A stretch of DNA of 64,000 nucleotides from an uncultured Spirochaetaceae bacterium (GCA_944392965.1 CALXYM010000005.1:62001-126000); one strand, 5' to 3'; shown: positions 24,385 through 33,027, counted from the first letter of the stretch. Made by a program: numbers and translations. The notes: a model not told the origin generated them from the letters alone.

Positions 24385-25341
24385 TCACTCCAAATCGCTG
24401 TCAAATTCCATATTCGGATATATCTTTTCCATCCTCTCATCGGGGAAACGTGTATCTAAGAAACCCTCCACGGTGTTGGCAGCCGTCTTACCTTTTCCCC
24501 GCTCTGACCACCGGAATACAGCAAAGGCAGAGACCACACAATCAAAGATGAGGAATACGAGAAGGATCCATACAAGCACTTTTCCAATCCTGTTAGGTAT
24601 CTTGAGAACCCAGACAGAAAATCGAGGATAGACCGATTTAATCCAAAAAACGCCTAAAAAGCCCCAGAATATCGAGTAAAGAAGACATATGCGGCCATTC
24701 AGGTTCAGCGGTATGTTCGAATAATCCCAGCTTGTAGATCCAAAAAGCATTTCCTGAAAAAAAGAACACGCATATTCGACGACACTTCCTGTGACAAAAC
24801 CACCGATGAAGGAATAGAACGCCGATCTGTTCCTGTATTTATAAAGGACCGCGGTCAGACAGAAAGCTCCTATTCCATAGACGGGATTGAACGGACCATA
24901 AACAAGACCTGTGCGGCTCTCAAAATAGCCATGACGGACAAAACACCAGAGAAGCTCAATGATGACGCCGGCAAAAGAACCGACAAAGAATATTATAAAG
25001 AGCTTATATCCGTTCAGGCCCCGGGCAAAATGATGGGCTTTCTCCTCCCTGTAATCGATGGTTCCATTGGCAGGAGCCCTCGGAATTATGAATCCCTTCT
25101 TATTGCTGTTGATGGTGTCCTTCATACGGGACCTAAGCTCATCCGTGGATTCAGAGAGAAAACGCTCCCATTCCTCCGCCTTCTCTTTTTCCGTCTCCAG
25201 CTTCTCAATCGTACTGGCTATCTCCTTATAGAGCTTCTGCTGCTCCTTCTCACTGAGAGTATCAACATTGGCTAGGGAGAAATAGTAGGCGTCCAGCTTG
25301 TCTGCAAGTTTTTTCTGCCGTGTTGAAGGTTCCAGAATCAT
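24385..25341 (-). CDS. CmpB-type putative ABC transporter membrane protein (PF06541)
   Basis: 318 residues. The first ~85 are soluble, charged and helical (EKEQQKLYKEIASTIEKLE, a likely coiled coil). From residue 115 on there are about five membrane helices, with motifs typical of the type IV CmpB family: GSFAGVIIELLWCFVRHG, GLVYGPFNPVYGIGA and GSVVEYACSFFQE, then SWDYSNIPLNLNGRICL. The annotation as an ABC permease is by family name only; no ATPase gene is adjacent and the function is unknown. It lies divergent from the next gene with 94 bp between. Confidence 0.82.
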   Translation of the reverse strand: MILEPSTRQKKLADKLDAYYFSLANVDTLSEKEQQKLYKEIASTIEKLETEKEKAEEWERFLSESTDELRSRMKDTINSNKKGFIIPRAPANGTIDYREEKAHHFARGLNGYKLFIIFFVGSFAGVIIELLWCFVRHGYFESRTGLVYGPFNPVYGIGAFCLTAVLYKYRNRSAFYSFIGGFVTGSVVEYACSFFQEMLFGSTSWDYSNIPLNLNGRICLLYSIFWGFLGVFWIKSVYPRFSVWVLKIPNRIGKVLVWILLVFLIFDCVVSAFAVFRWSERGKGKTAANTVEGFLDTRFPDERMEKIYPNMEFDSDLE

Positions 25342-25435
25342 AAGCCCATATTATCATCGAAACATGCTTTTGCATAGAATCAACAAAATGGCACAATCTA
25401 CCATTTCCGCATTATATTTAATTTGAGGTGATAAA

Positions 25436-25837
25436 ATGAAGACAATTAATGACGTCGTTTGTTTTTTGAAGAAAGCAGGGACATATTACCTTGCAACCGA
25501 TGATGAGGGGCAGCCGAGAGTCAGACCGTTTGGAACTGCCCATATATTCGAGGGAAAGCTGTATATACAGACAGGCAAGAAAAAAGACGTATCAAAGCAG
25601 CTGCACAAAAATCCCAGATTCGAGATATGTGCTTTCCTCGACGGGAAATGGCTGCGGTTGTCGGGAGAAGCGGTTGAGGACGATAGGAGAATTGCGAGAG
25701 AAAGCATGCTCAATGCCTATCCGGACCTGAGAAGAATGTATGATGAGGATGATGGGAACACTGAAGTTTTCTATGTCAGAAACGGAAAGGCGTCATTCTC
25801 TTCATTCACAGCCCCAACAGAATCTATCAATCTATAA
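25436..25837 (+). CDS. Pyridoxamine 5'-phosphate oxidase-like flavin-binding protein
   Basis: 133 residues, the single split-barrel domain of the PNPOx-like/NimA family. Evidence is YYLATDDEGQPRVRPFGTA at the N-terminus, KLYIQTGKKKDVSKQL for the flavin phosphate site, and FLDGKWLRLSGEAVEDD. Such proteins bind FMN or F420-like flavins and reduce nitro compounds or other small substrates; the exact role is open. A strong GAGGTGATAA ribosome binding site precedes the ATG. A 9-bp hairpin follows the stop. Confidence 0.87.
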   Translation: MKTINDVVCFLKKAGTYYLATDDEGQPRVRPFGTAHIFEGKLYIQTGKKKDVSKQLHKNPRFEICAFLDGKWLRLSGEAVEDDRRIARESMLNAYPDLRRMYDEDDGNTEVFYVRNGKASFSSFTAPTESINL

Positions 25838-25844
25838 TAGACCA

Positions 25845-25875
25845 GGCCAGATCTTCTGCAAGACGGGATCTGGCC
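25845..25875 (+). terminator. Hairpin after the PNPOx-like gene
   Basis: GGCCAGATC (25845-25853) pairs with GATCTGGCC (25867-25875). It lacks a clear T tract, so termination strength is uncertain. Confidence 0.5.
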
Positions 25876-25996
25876 AGCAATTTCTGAAACCTGATCCAAG
25901 AGGAATTATTAAAGATCTAAATCAGGTGGAATTCATTAAGCCCTTTCCTTCTTTCGTTATTCATCAAAAACAGAAAAAGAAGAAAGAGAATAAAAA

Positions 25997-26021
25997 ACCT
26001 CCTAACTTAAAGTCAGAAGGT
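25997..26021 (-). terminator. Terminator of the tRNA-Val gene
   Basis: On the minus strand ACCTTCTGACTT and AAGTTAGGAGGT form a long hairpin, followed by TTTTTT. It starts 6 nt after the tRNA 3' end. Confidence 0.85.
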
Positions 26022-26027
26022 TTTAAA

Positions 26028-26099
26028 TGGGCGGTACAGGGTTTGAACCTGTGACTTCCACCACGTCAAGGTGGCACTCTCCCGCTGAGTTAACCGCCC
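26028..26099 (-). tRNA. tRNA-Val (anticodon GAC)
   Basis: A 72-nt cloverleaf on the minus strand. The acceptor stem is GGGCGGT/ACCGCCC with discriminator A. The D arm is ACTC/GAGT and the anticodon stem is CCACC/GGTGG with loop TTGACGT. The T arm is ACAGG/CCTGT with TTCAAAC. The CCA end is not encoded. It has its own promoter and terminator. Confidence 0.96.
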
Positions 26100-26111
26100 A
26101 AGCAAAGACAA

Positions 26112-26140
26112 AGTTAACACCCTTTGAATAATAATGTCAA
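26112..26140 (-). promoter_or_regulatory. Promoter of tRNA-Val
   Basis: On the minus strand TTGACA (26140-26135), a 17-bp spacer and TTAACT (26117-26112) lie about 12 nt before the tRNA 5' end. Confidence 0.75.
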
Positions 26141-26372
26141 GATAATCTGAATAAATAATAAAAGTATATTTCATTTCCGGATAGTTTATAACTTTTAGAT
26201 ATATCTATTCAAATATTATATTCCTAATTCAGAATTATAATTTACTTATAAAATCTTATATTCAAGTATTTCAATGACAACTTTTATAACCCATCTGAAA
26301 CAGAATAGAAACATTAGAGAAAAAATATTGAAGCATATAGCTGTTAGTTTAGCAGCGTTAAGGAGAAAAAAA

Positions 26373-26891
26373 ATGAATAAGAAGTTTTTAGTATTTGCTG
26401 CGGTTCTTTTCATTGCAGCATCCGTTTTCGCCGTATCATTCACAGGAATTTCCAGTGTCGGAGGCAACTACACATTCCGTGATGGAGAGCACCTTGGAGG
26501 CCTCTCTTCCCAGAATTTCGGATATATCAATGACTGTCCCGTTGGTTACTTTGTCGGAGTGAATGCGGACTTCAATCTACAGGATGACATGAACTGGGCT
26601 TTGAACATGATTGTAGGCCCCTCATACAGTTATATGTTCTCAAATGTTCCAATGAGTGTTGATGTGGCACTTGGACTCTCACTCTCTGGAGAATGGATTG
26701 AAACATCAGAGTTCGGACTCGGTATCGGAGGATATCTTGGTACGACATGGCACATGAACGAGATGGTTGCCTTACTTTTAGGATGTTCTCTCGGATACGA
26801 CATGCTTGGCGTATCATTAGATACGGGGGATACCTATTTCTCTGGTGACTTCTTCGTCTCACCCTCACTTGCTATCGGATTCACATACTAA
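26373..26891 (+). CDS. Small outer-membrane beta-barrel protein
   Basis: 172 residues. A cleavable signal peptide (MNKKFLVFAAVLFIAASVFA) leads to a glycine- and aromatic-rich beta-strand protein with alternating residues. Examples are GYFVGVNADFNLQDDM, VDVALGLSLSGEWIE and FGLGIGGYLGTTWHM. The chain ends SLAIGFTY with a terminal aromatic residue, as in barrel proteins inserted by BamA. The start is at 26373, with AAGGAG before it; the open frame further upstream has no such signal. It is a single gene with its own terminator. The specific function is unknown. Confidence 0.8.
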   Translation: MNKKFLVFAAVLFIAASVFAVSFTGISSVGGNYTFRDGEHLGGLSSQNFGYINDCPVGYFVGVNADFNLQDDMNWALNMIVGPSYSYMFSNVPMSVDVALGLSLSGEWIETSEFGLGIGGYLGTTWHMNEMVALLLGCSLGYDMLGVSLDTGDTYFSGDFFVSPSLAIGFTY

Positions 26892-26930
26892 AAAAACTAT
26901 CAGAATAACGACTACCAGATAAAAATGGAG

Positions 26931-26967
26931 AACTCCCCTTCCTCTGGGCTACAGAGAAAGGGGAGTT
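26931..26967 (+). terminator. Terminator between barrel protein and MATE genes
   Basis: AACTCCCC (26931-26938) pairs with GGGGAGTT (26960-26967), extended inside by CTCTG/CAGAG. It is placed between convergent genes and may serve both. Confidence 0.65.
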
Positions 26968-27000
26968 TCCATGTGAAAGCAAATGCCAAACAAAGGTGTT

Positions 27001-28359
27001 TTATTCTATTGATGAGGGTTCATCGGCTTTGAATATCTCCCTTCTTTCCCTGAGGAATATGAATATGGCAAGAACCGCTGCAAGAACGTTTGTCCCTGCA
27101 AAGTTGAACCAGATTCCATCAAGTCCGAAATCCTCGAGAGCAAACAGAAGCGCTATTGGAAATACGAATGCAGTGGCGACACTTATAACTGCAGCATATA
27201 AAGGCTTCTCAATCGCTAACATGAAACTCTGGACGACGAAGGCTATCCACCTGAATATATACGCATAAGAGAAAATGATCATCGCGTGTACAGTATCATC
27301 CAGCAAAGTCGTAAGACTCGTATCCAAGAAGAGAGAAGCGATCTCCCTTGGAATGGCCCTCAGTAGGATGAAGGAAAGGGCAGAGATGACGATTCCCGCC
27401 AGTACGCAGTATTTCTCAATCGCCCTTACCCTACTCCTTTTTCCTGCTCCCCAGTTATAACCAAGCGAGGGCTGCAGGGAATCGCAGGTTCCATAGAGAA
27501 TTGGCTGGATGATTCCATCCGCATACATCAGCACTCCATATATGGATACAGCGTTCTCTCCTCCAGAGCGCACGAGCATCATGTTCATCACGATGGATGT
27601 GATACGTCCTGCTATATTATTGAGAAAGTTCGGAATACCGGATGCAAGGATCCTCTTAATCACCTTCTTCTCGAACCTCGGCCTCGTGAATTTCAAGCTC
27701 CTCTTTCCCATGGCGAACGGGACGATTGCAATGATGGCAGAGATGAGCATGCTCAAACAGGTAGCGAGGGCGGCAGACCATATCCCCCATTTGAATACGA
27801 ATATAAAGAGTATCTCAAGTATGGCAGCTCCAACACTCATTATTATATTTAGAATCATGCTCGTATTCATCTTTCCAGATATTTTGAGATAGTTATCCAT
27901 AGCAAAGACTATCGTGGTGACAGGAGAGAAGATGGCATATGTCCTCAGATATGTTACTGCTAGATCTCTGAACTCACCATCGGCTCCCATCATACCCATC
28001 AGAGCAGGGGCTGCCATGAACATCAGTGCACCGAGGACCATTGAGGAGATGACTATCATGAGAATGGAGGAGGAGAATATCTCATTCGCCTCCTTCTCCT
28101 TTCCCTGACCGAGGTTTATCGAAATCGGGACAGAAGAGCCGACACCGATGAGGTCTGCGACGGAGAAATTGATGATTACAAACGGCATCGCAAGATTTAT
28201 CGCGGCAAACGCAGTCGATCCAAGCCCCTGTCCGACGAGTACCCCGTCCAGTGTCTGATAGAGGCTTGATGCGAGCATGCTTATCGCACCCGGAATCGCC
28301 GCAAGAAAGAACAGCTTGATAGGTTTCGTCTGGGAAAACAGTCTCTCTGAATTCGTCAT
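27001..28359 (-). CDS. MATE family efflux transporter
   Basis: 452 residues with twelve membrane helices in two MATE repeats. Evidence includes FFLAAIPGAISMLASSLYQ with DGVLVGQGLGSTAFAAINLA in the N half, and GGENAVSIYGVLMYADGII with YGTCDSLQPSLGYNWGAGK in the C half. It should export organic cations or metabolites in exchange for Na+ or H+. It overlaps the upstream cytidylate-kinase-like gene by ATGA, with its GGAGG site inside that gene. Transcription most likely comes from the MerR-type promoter at 29018-29048, so expression should respond to the divergent MerR protein. Confidence 0.92.
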   Translation of the reverse strand: MTNSERLFSQTKPIKLFFLAAIPGAISMLASSLYQTLDGVLVGQGLGSTAFAAINLAMPFVIINFSVADLIGVGSSVPISINLGQGKEKEANEIFSSSILMIVISSMVLGALMFMAAPALMGMMGADGEFRDLAVTYLRTYAIFSPVTTIVFAMDNYLKISGKMNTSMILNIIMSVGAAILEILFIFVFKWGIWSAALATCLSMLISAIIAIVPFAMGKRSLKFTRPRFEKKVIKRILASGIPNFLNNIAGRITSIVMNMMLVRSGGENAVSIYGVLMYADGIIQPILYGTCDSLQPSLGYNWGAGKRSRVRAIEKYCVLAGIVISALSFILLRAIPREIASLFLDTSLTTLLDDTVHAMIIFSYAYIFRWIAFVVQSFMLAIEKPLYAAVISVATAFVFPIALLFALEDFGLDGIWFNFAGTNVLAAVLAIFIFLRERREIFKADEPSSIE

Positions 28360-28973
28360 ACTTTTCCTCCGAAATAAGTCCTGATATAATCTGAAAGCGG
28401 TTTTATGATCGATTTTATCTCGATACCGGTCGTATTTATGCAGAGATTATAATTCGCCTTATCTCCCCATGCGCTATCCGTCAGGGCCGCACGGTGCCCT
28501 GCCCTGGCCCGGTCTATCTCCTTCATCCTCTTCTCACGATCGGAAGCACTAAGAGACTCCTCCGCTCTTGCACGTTTGATGCACCTCTCAATTTTCGCAC
28601 TTTTGGAAGCATATACGAAGATTGAGAACGGATTCCTGTTTTTCAGTATGACATCTGCAGAACGACCGATTATCACACAGCTACCGGAAGATGCGAAATT
28701 CTCGATTATCCTGCATTCCGCGGAGGCTATCTCCAGCTTCTGCAGCGACGCATAATTAATCGGAGAGGTTATTCGATGTTCAATCGTACTTATGTAAAAT
28801 GGAGAAATGCTCTTTTCTGACATATGGCTGACGAAATTCTCATCAAACCCTTTCTCTCTTGCTATGTATTTTATGATCTCATTGTCATAACATGGGATTG
28901 CAAAAGCATCCGAAAGCCTTTTTCCGAGCTCTCTTCCTCCGCTTCCGAACTCCCTACTGATTGTGATTATCAT
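28356..28973 (-). CDS. Cytidylate kinase-like protein
   Basis: 205 residues. A P-loop at the N-terminus (TISREFGSGGRELGKRL) and conserved CVIIGRSADVIL and FVYASKSAKIERCI segments fit the cytidylate kinase-like family. A lid/Arg region (RDREK-type: ASDREKRMKEIDRARAGH) and a final YNLCINTTG follow. It is too diverged from Cmk to call a true CMP kinase. The start has GAGGAGATAATC upstream. It is first in an operon with a MATE transporter and lies opposite a MerR regulator, a grouping more like a resistance or stress unit than nucleotide metabolism. Confidence 0.83.
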   Translation of the reverse strand: MIITISREFGSGGRELGKRLSDAFAIPCYDNEIIKYIAREKGFDENFVSHMSEKSISPFYISTIEHRITSPINYASLQKLEIASAECRIIENFASSGSCVIIGRSADVILKNRNPFSIFVYASKSAKIERCIKRARAEESLSASDREKRMKEIDRARAGHRAALTDSAWGDKANYNLCINTTGIEIKSIIKPLSDYIRTYFGGKV

Positions 28974-29017
28974 GATTATCTCCTCTTTCAGGCAGAAAAG
29001 CCCGATGACAAAGAGAT

Positions 29018-29048
29018 ACTATAGAATGTATAGTTTCTATACAGTCAA
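29018..29048 (-). promoter_or_regulatory. MerR-type promoter with operator palindrome
   Basis: On the minus strand TTGACT (29048-29043) and TATAGT (29023-29018) are 19 bp apart. The spacer contains most of the perfect palindrome TGTATAG-TTT-CTATACA (29027-29043). Overlong spacer plus dyad between -35 and -10 is the hallmark of MerR-activated promoters. It drives the kinase-MATE operon. Confidence 0.85.
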
Positions 29049-29071
29049 GAGGATAAGAGGAAGAAAAAAAA

Positions 29072-29878
29072 ATGAAAAATAAGAAAGACTCAGGATACCT
29101 TTCAATCAGTGATTTCTCAAAGATATCTGGGCTTAGCAGGAAAGCTCTGATATTCTATGATAATTCGGGACTCTTCTCTCCTGTGATTACGAAAGAAAAC
29201 GGATACAGGTACTATTCTCATGAACAGATATACACGATATCCGTCATATCCCTTCTTAGGGAATTAGGGATGTCACATAAGGAAATAAAAAGCTATATGA
29301 CGAGCATCTCTCCGGAGAAGTCGGAAAGGCTTCTGGAAGAACAGGAGGAGATAATCGGGGAAAAAATGAAGGAGCTTGAAGAGATAAAACACATGATAAA
29401 AGAGAGGAGGAAAAGTCTTGCAGAGGGGATGAATGCCAACTCAGAAGTTGAAATTATCAGCATAAAGGAAATCCCCATCTTCATAAGCGATGATATCAAG
29501 AAAAGGAAGGATGACATCTCAGACTCTGATTGGACAGGATTCTATATAAAGCAAGTTGGGAAGGCAAACGCATTTGGCTATCCAGAAGGATACGCAGTCT
29601 GTACGGATGATGGGACTACGGTAATAAACATCATATCCTATGTCGGAGCGAAAAAAAACGCGAATGCAGTAATAAGAGAAGGAGAATACCTTACTGTCAC
29701 AGGACAAGGGAATCTCGAGGACTCTTCAGCCCTGTACAAGAAACTGAGAACATATGCGAAAAAGAATGGCCTACACCTTCTCTCCCCTTCTTATGAGAAG
29801 CTGCTCATAGATACGGGAAGCACAAAAGAAATAGAAAAACAGGTGGTAAGAATACTCTCTCCCTTCTGCCGAGAATGA
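29072..29878 (+). CDS. MerR family regulator with effector-binding domain
   Basis: 268 residues. The N-terminal MerR winged helix is SISDFSKISGLSRKALIFYDNSGLFSP with ENGYRYYSHEQIYTISVI. A coiled coil (about residues 80-125) follows. A C-terminal GyrI/BmrR-like ligand domain (about 145-268) has GYAVCTDDGTTVINIISY and EGEYLTVTGQG. This architecture binds drugs or small hydrophobic molecules and activates efflux genes. It is divergent from the kinase-MATE operon, with the 19-bp-spacer promoter between them, so that operon is the natural target. Confidence 0.9.
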   Translation: MKNKKDSGYLSISDFSKISGLSRKALIFYDNSGLFSPVITKENGYRYYSHEQIYTISVISLLRELGMSHKEIKSYMTSISPEKSERLLEEQEEIIGEKMKELEEIKHMIKERRKSLAEGMNANSEVEIISIKEIPIFISDDIKKRKDDISDSDWTGFYIKQVGKANAFGYPEGYAVCTDDGTTVINIISYVGAKKNANAVIREGEYLTVTGQGNLEDSSALYKKLRTYAKKNGLHLLSPSYEKLLIDTGSTKEIEKQVVRILSPFCRE

Positions 29879-29902
29879 GAACACCATCGTTATCAAAAAA
29901 GA

Positions 29903-29921
29903 GGAGAGCTCCTGGCTCTCC
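29903..29921 (-). terminator. Terminator between MerR and glycerate kinase genes
   Basis: GGAGAGC (29903-29909), loop TCCTG, GCTCTCC (29915-29921). On the minus strand it is followed by TCTTTTTTG. Confidence 0.8.
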
Positions 29922-29929
29922 CCTTCCAT

Positions 29930-31066
29930 CTATCCCAAGATCGCCTTCTGATAGCGCAGAAGATTATCAATGGTGAGCCTAAGATCATCCTTTGCCCTTG
30001 TCCTGGCTTCCTTATAAGGGACTGCGACCCTATTTATGGAGAATATTCCTGTAACACCTTCCTCATACGCACCATCGACTCCGTCTCCGATATCTCCTAC
30101 AATCGCAATCACTTTCACGCCCTTACTCTTCGCTTTTCTGGCAACACCGATCACGACCTTTCCTCTCAGGCTCTGACCATCTATCTTCCCCTCTCCCGTA
30201 TATACGAAATCAGCACCATCTAGAAGCTGCTCGAAATGAACGGTATCAAGAACGGTCTCTATACCCATCTGGAGTCTGGAGTTAAAAAATGCCACCATGC
30301 CTCCTCCCATTCCACCGGCTGCACCGGAACCGGGAATCGACTGGACATCCACACCAAAATCCTTCTTCATGACCTGGGCAAGTACCCTCATCTTACCATC
30401 CAGCATCTTCACCATCTCTGGATCCGCACCTTTTTGTGGGCCATAGATCGCAGGAGCTCCCTCGGGACCATAGAACGGGTTATCGATATCACACATCGTA
30501 ACTATCTCAATTCCTTTCAGTTCATCAGCGATGGTTGATGTATCTATTCTCACAACCTCATCAAGGCTTTCACCCAGAGGCATGAATTTCTCCCCTTTCG
30601 CATTGTAAAAGCTCACTCCACAGGCTGTAGCAAGTCCGCACGCAGCATCATTCGTCGCAGAGCCTCCAAGACCGAGGATGATCTTGCATACCCCCTTTCT
30701 TGCCGCATCAAGCATGAGCTCTCCAACCCCATACGTCGTGGTCTTGGAGGGGTCCTTCCTCTCTCCGACCATCGGCAGCGCTGCTGCAGCAGCCATCTCG
30801 ATCACCGCTATGTTTCCCGGGATTATCCCGTAGTATCCTCTCACCTTCTCCCCAAAGTATGGTCCGTTGACCTCCGTATATATCTTCTCTCCTCCTACGG
30901 CTTCAAGAAACGCGTCTACACTGCCCTCTCCGCCATCCGCGACAGGGATACTCACCACCTCGCACTCTGGATAGTGTCTGAGAACCTCACCTTTCATGAT
31001 CTGGCAGATCTCAGTAGAAGACATCGTGCCTTTGAATGAATCAGGAATAAGAATTACTTTCCTCAT
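29930..31066 (-). CDS. glxK: Glycerate kinase
   Basis: 378 residues, full length for the type I glycerate kinase family. Typical segments are VILIPDSFKGTMSSTEI at the N-terminus, ADGGEGSVDAFL, GLGGSATNDAACG and VYTGEGKIDGQSLRGKV. It phosphorylates D-glycerate to 2-phosphoglycerate (or the 3-phosphate), feeding glycolysis. The start at 31066 has GGAGG at proper spacing; the frame is open further but without support. It follows the tartronate semialdehyde reductase gene, whose product is its substrate, though a hairpin lies between the two. The last gene of the sugar-acid cluster. Confidence 0.9.
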   Translation of the reverse strand: MRKVILIPDSFKGTMSSTEICQIMKGEVLRHYPECEVVSIPVADGGEGSVDAFLEAVGGEKIYTEVNGPYFGEKVRGYYGIIPGNIAVIEMAAAAALPMVGERKDPSKTTTYGVGELMLDAARKGVCKIILGLGGSATNDAACGLATACGVSFYNAKGEKFMPLGESLDEVVRIDTSTIADELKGIEIVTMCDIDNPFYGPEGAPAIYGPQKGADPEMVKMLDGKMRVLAQVMKKDFGVDVQSIPGSGAAGGMGGGMVAFFNSRLQMGIETVLDTVHFEQLLDGADFVYTGEGKIDGQSLRGKVVIGVARKAKSKGVKVIAIVGDIGDGVDGAYEEGVTGIFSINRVAVPYKEARTRAKDDLRLTIDNLLRYQKAILG

Positions 31067-31132
31067 CGTCATCCTCCTTTGTACAATAATAAATGTACGG
31101 CAGTGTTTTTTAAACATTTTTCTGCAAAAAAA

Positions 31133-31154
31133 CAGGGAGAAAACCTTCTCCCTG
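31133..31154 (-). terminator. Hairpin with T tract between garR and glxK
   Basis: CAGGGAGAA (31133-31141) pairs with TTCTCCCTG (31146-31154); on the minus strand seven T follow. It would end or attenuate the garR transcript. glxK may also have its own promoter in the 80 nt beyond; a TGTAC/GTACA repeat lies there (31080-31098). Confidence 0.75.
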
Positions 31155-31176
31155 ATATCAAAACCATATATTCCGA

Positions 31177-32061
31177 TTATTTTACTATTGTTGTATCGCT
31201 GAGCTTCTCATAATAGCGTGCGAGCGCACTGTGATCATCTTTCTCAAATCCGTACGCCTTAAGAGACTGGAACATCTCCATCACCTCTCCTGTAAGGGGA
31301 ACTGGTGCATTGACGGCATGAGCGGCGTTGAGTGCATTCATAAGATCCTTTATATGCAATTCAATACGGAATCCAGGCTTGTAGTTCCCCTCAATCATCA
31401 TCGGAGCTTTCGCATCCATCACGGTAGAACCGGCAAGACCTCCACGAATCGCCTGATACACAAGATTGGGATCTGCACCCATTTTCACACTGAATGTAAG
31501 AGCTTCCGCAAGAGAGGCGATGTTGCATGCGACAATGATCTGATTAGCAAGCTTTGCTATGTTTCCTGCCCCCAAGGAACCGACATAGGTTACAGAACTC
31601 GCCATGGCCTTGAGCACGGGAAGGAACTCATCGAAATCGGCCTTATCACCACCAACCATAACGGAAAGAGTCCCATCAATGGCCTTTGGCTCACCTCCCG
31701 AAACCGGAGCATCAAGCATCCTGCACCCTTTTTTCGCCAGCTCCTCTCCGATCTTCCTGCTCTCCACGGGATCGATTGAAGACATGTCGATCAACATGAG
31801 CCCTTCCTTTGCTGTCTCTAAGACACCCCCTTCCGAGAGGACTGCAGCCCTGACCTGAGGACTGTTCTGTACCATCGTGATGATTGCATCACACTCTTTT
31901 GCCATCGCTGCCCCGTTCTCAACACTCCTAGCACCAAGGGATACTAAATCATCTACGACATCCTTATGATGATCGCAGACGGTCAGCTCATATCCAGCTT
32001 TGATAAGATTCTTCGCCATCGGGCGCCCCATTATTCCTAGTCCTATAAAACCGATCCTCAT
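31177..32061 (-). CDS. garR: 2-hydroxy-3-oxopropionate (tartronate semialdehyde) reductase
   Basis: 294 residues of the beta-hydroxyacid dehydrogenase family. It has a Rossmann loop IGFIGLGIMGRPMAKNL at the N-terminus, the substrate signature DAPVSGGEPKA (about residues 117-127), and the catalytic lysine region GNIAKLANQIIVACN (about 169-183). It reduces tartronate semialdehyde to D-glycerate with NAD(P)H in the cytosol. The downstream glycerate kinase supports this substrate over 3-hydroxyisobutyrate. It starts one base after the aldolase stop, so the two genes are co-translated. Confidence 0.88.
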   Translation of the reverse strand: MRIGFIGLGIMGRPMAKNLIKAGYELTVCDHHKDVVDDLVSLGARSVENGAAMAKECDAIITMVQNSPQVRAAVLSEGGVLETAKEGLMLIDMSSIDPVESRKIGEELAKKGCRMLDAPVSGGEPKAIDGTLSVMVGGDKADFDEFLPVLKAMASSVTYVGSLGAGNIAKLANQIIVACNIASLAEALTFSVKMGADPNLVYQAIRGGLAGSTVMDAKAPMMIEGNYKPGFRIELHIKDLMNALNAAHAVNAPVPLTGEVMEMFQSLKAYGFEKDDHSALARYYEKLSDTTIVK

Positions 32062-32973
32062 CTATTTTTCCTCCTTAATCTCATATCCATTATCAATCAA
32101 CGCTTTTTTAAGTCCCTCAATCTGTTCCTCCGTTGACGGCTTACTTGGAAGGAAAGGCCTGCCAAGTCTTCTCCCTAACAGGTTTCCATAATCCTTCATT
32201 GCCACGGGAAATGAGGATTTATCCATCTGCAGACGTATGGGATTAAGACGGAACTGTGCATCCAGGGCTCCTTTCAGATCTCCGGATATGAACATGTCAT
32301 AAATGGAACAGACGAGATCCGGGACAAAGTTCGCAGTACAGCATACGGCCCCGACAGCACCAACGGCAAGGGATGGGTAGATCATAGTATCCTTTCCACA
32401 CATCACACGGAAGGAGACATCTCTATTTCTTCTTATGAATTCCTCAAGCTGAGTGATATCTCCTGAGCTGTCCTTCATTCCGATTACGTTCTCCCTCTCA
32501 TGAGAAAGGCGGTACACAAGATCCTGTGTCATGGCATACCCCGTCCTTCCTGGGTTGTTATAAAGGAGCATCGGGGTATCCCCAAGGGCCTCCGCTATGC
32601 TTTTTAAATGGGTATAAAGCTCATCAAAGCTGGGTTTCAGAAACATTGGCTGAAGGACGGAGACCGCATCTACACCCATCTTCTTACCCATCAGTGCAAG
32701 CTCAATACATTTCCTGGTTCTGATAGCTCCGACTCCCATATATACGGGGACTCTGCCTTTTACATGGTCGATTATTATTTTAAGAATACCCTCCTGCTCA
32801 TCCTTATCCATCATATAGAACTCACTGTTTGAGCCAAAGGCAAGGATACCACTTATACCATGATCTATCATGTAATCGATATGGGAACGCAGCCTTTCCT
32901 CATCCACCCTCTCATCTTCGTCTATCGGGGTGGCAATCGGCGGCACAATTCCCTTAAAAAAAGAAGAATCCAT
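32062..32973 (-). CDS. Dihydrodipicolinate synthase family aldolase (2-keto sugar acid type)
   Basis: 303 residues forming a TIM barrel of the DapA/NanA family. Visible are GIVPPIATPIDEDERVDEE, GSNSEFYMM, the catalytic Tyr in MLLYNNPGRTGY and the Schiff-base Lys in VIGMKDSSGD. The operon partners (tartronate semialdehyde reductase, glycerate kinase) suggest that it splits or dehydrates a keto-deoxy sugar acid rather than making dihydrodipicolinate; the exact substrate is inferred. The start is 32973, with AGGAGGAAT before it. A near-consensus promoter lies at 33001-33027. Confidence 0.83.
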   Translation of the reverse strand: MDSSFFKGIVPPIATPIDEDERVDEERLRSHIDYMIDHGISGILAFGSNSEFYMMDKDEQEGILKIIIDHVKGRVPVYMGVGAIRTRKCIELALMGKKMGVDAVSVLQPMFLKPSFDELYTHLKSIAEALGDTPMLLYNNPGRTGYAMTQDLVYRLSHERENVIGMKDSSGDITQLEEFIRRNRDVSFRVMCGKDTMIYPSLAVGAVGAVCCTANFVPDLVCSIYDMFISGDLKGALDAQFRLNPIRLQMDKSSFPVAMKDYGNLLGRRLGRPFLPSKPSTEEQIEGLKKALIDNGYEIKEEK

Positions 32974-33000
32974 TCTTATTCCTCCTATTCTCAGCAAAAG

Positions 33001-33027
33001 ATTATAGCACACATGTATTTTTGTCAA
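33001..33027 (-). promoter_or_regulatory. Promoter of the sugar-acid operon with ATAGCACA box
   Basis: On the minus strand TTGACA (33027-33022) and a perfect TATAAT (33006-33001) are 15 bp apart. An ATAGCACA box (33004-33011) overlaps the -10. The same box occurs at 33085-33092 and 33186-33193, suggesting an operator set. Confidence 0.65.

Noticed and set aside
26274-26372. 33-residue N-terminal extension of the barrel protein
   Set aside because: The signal peptide and AAGGAG ribosome binding site show that translation begins at 26373.
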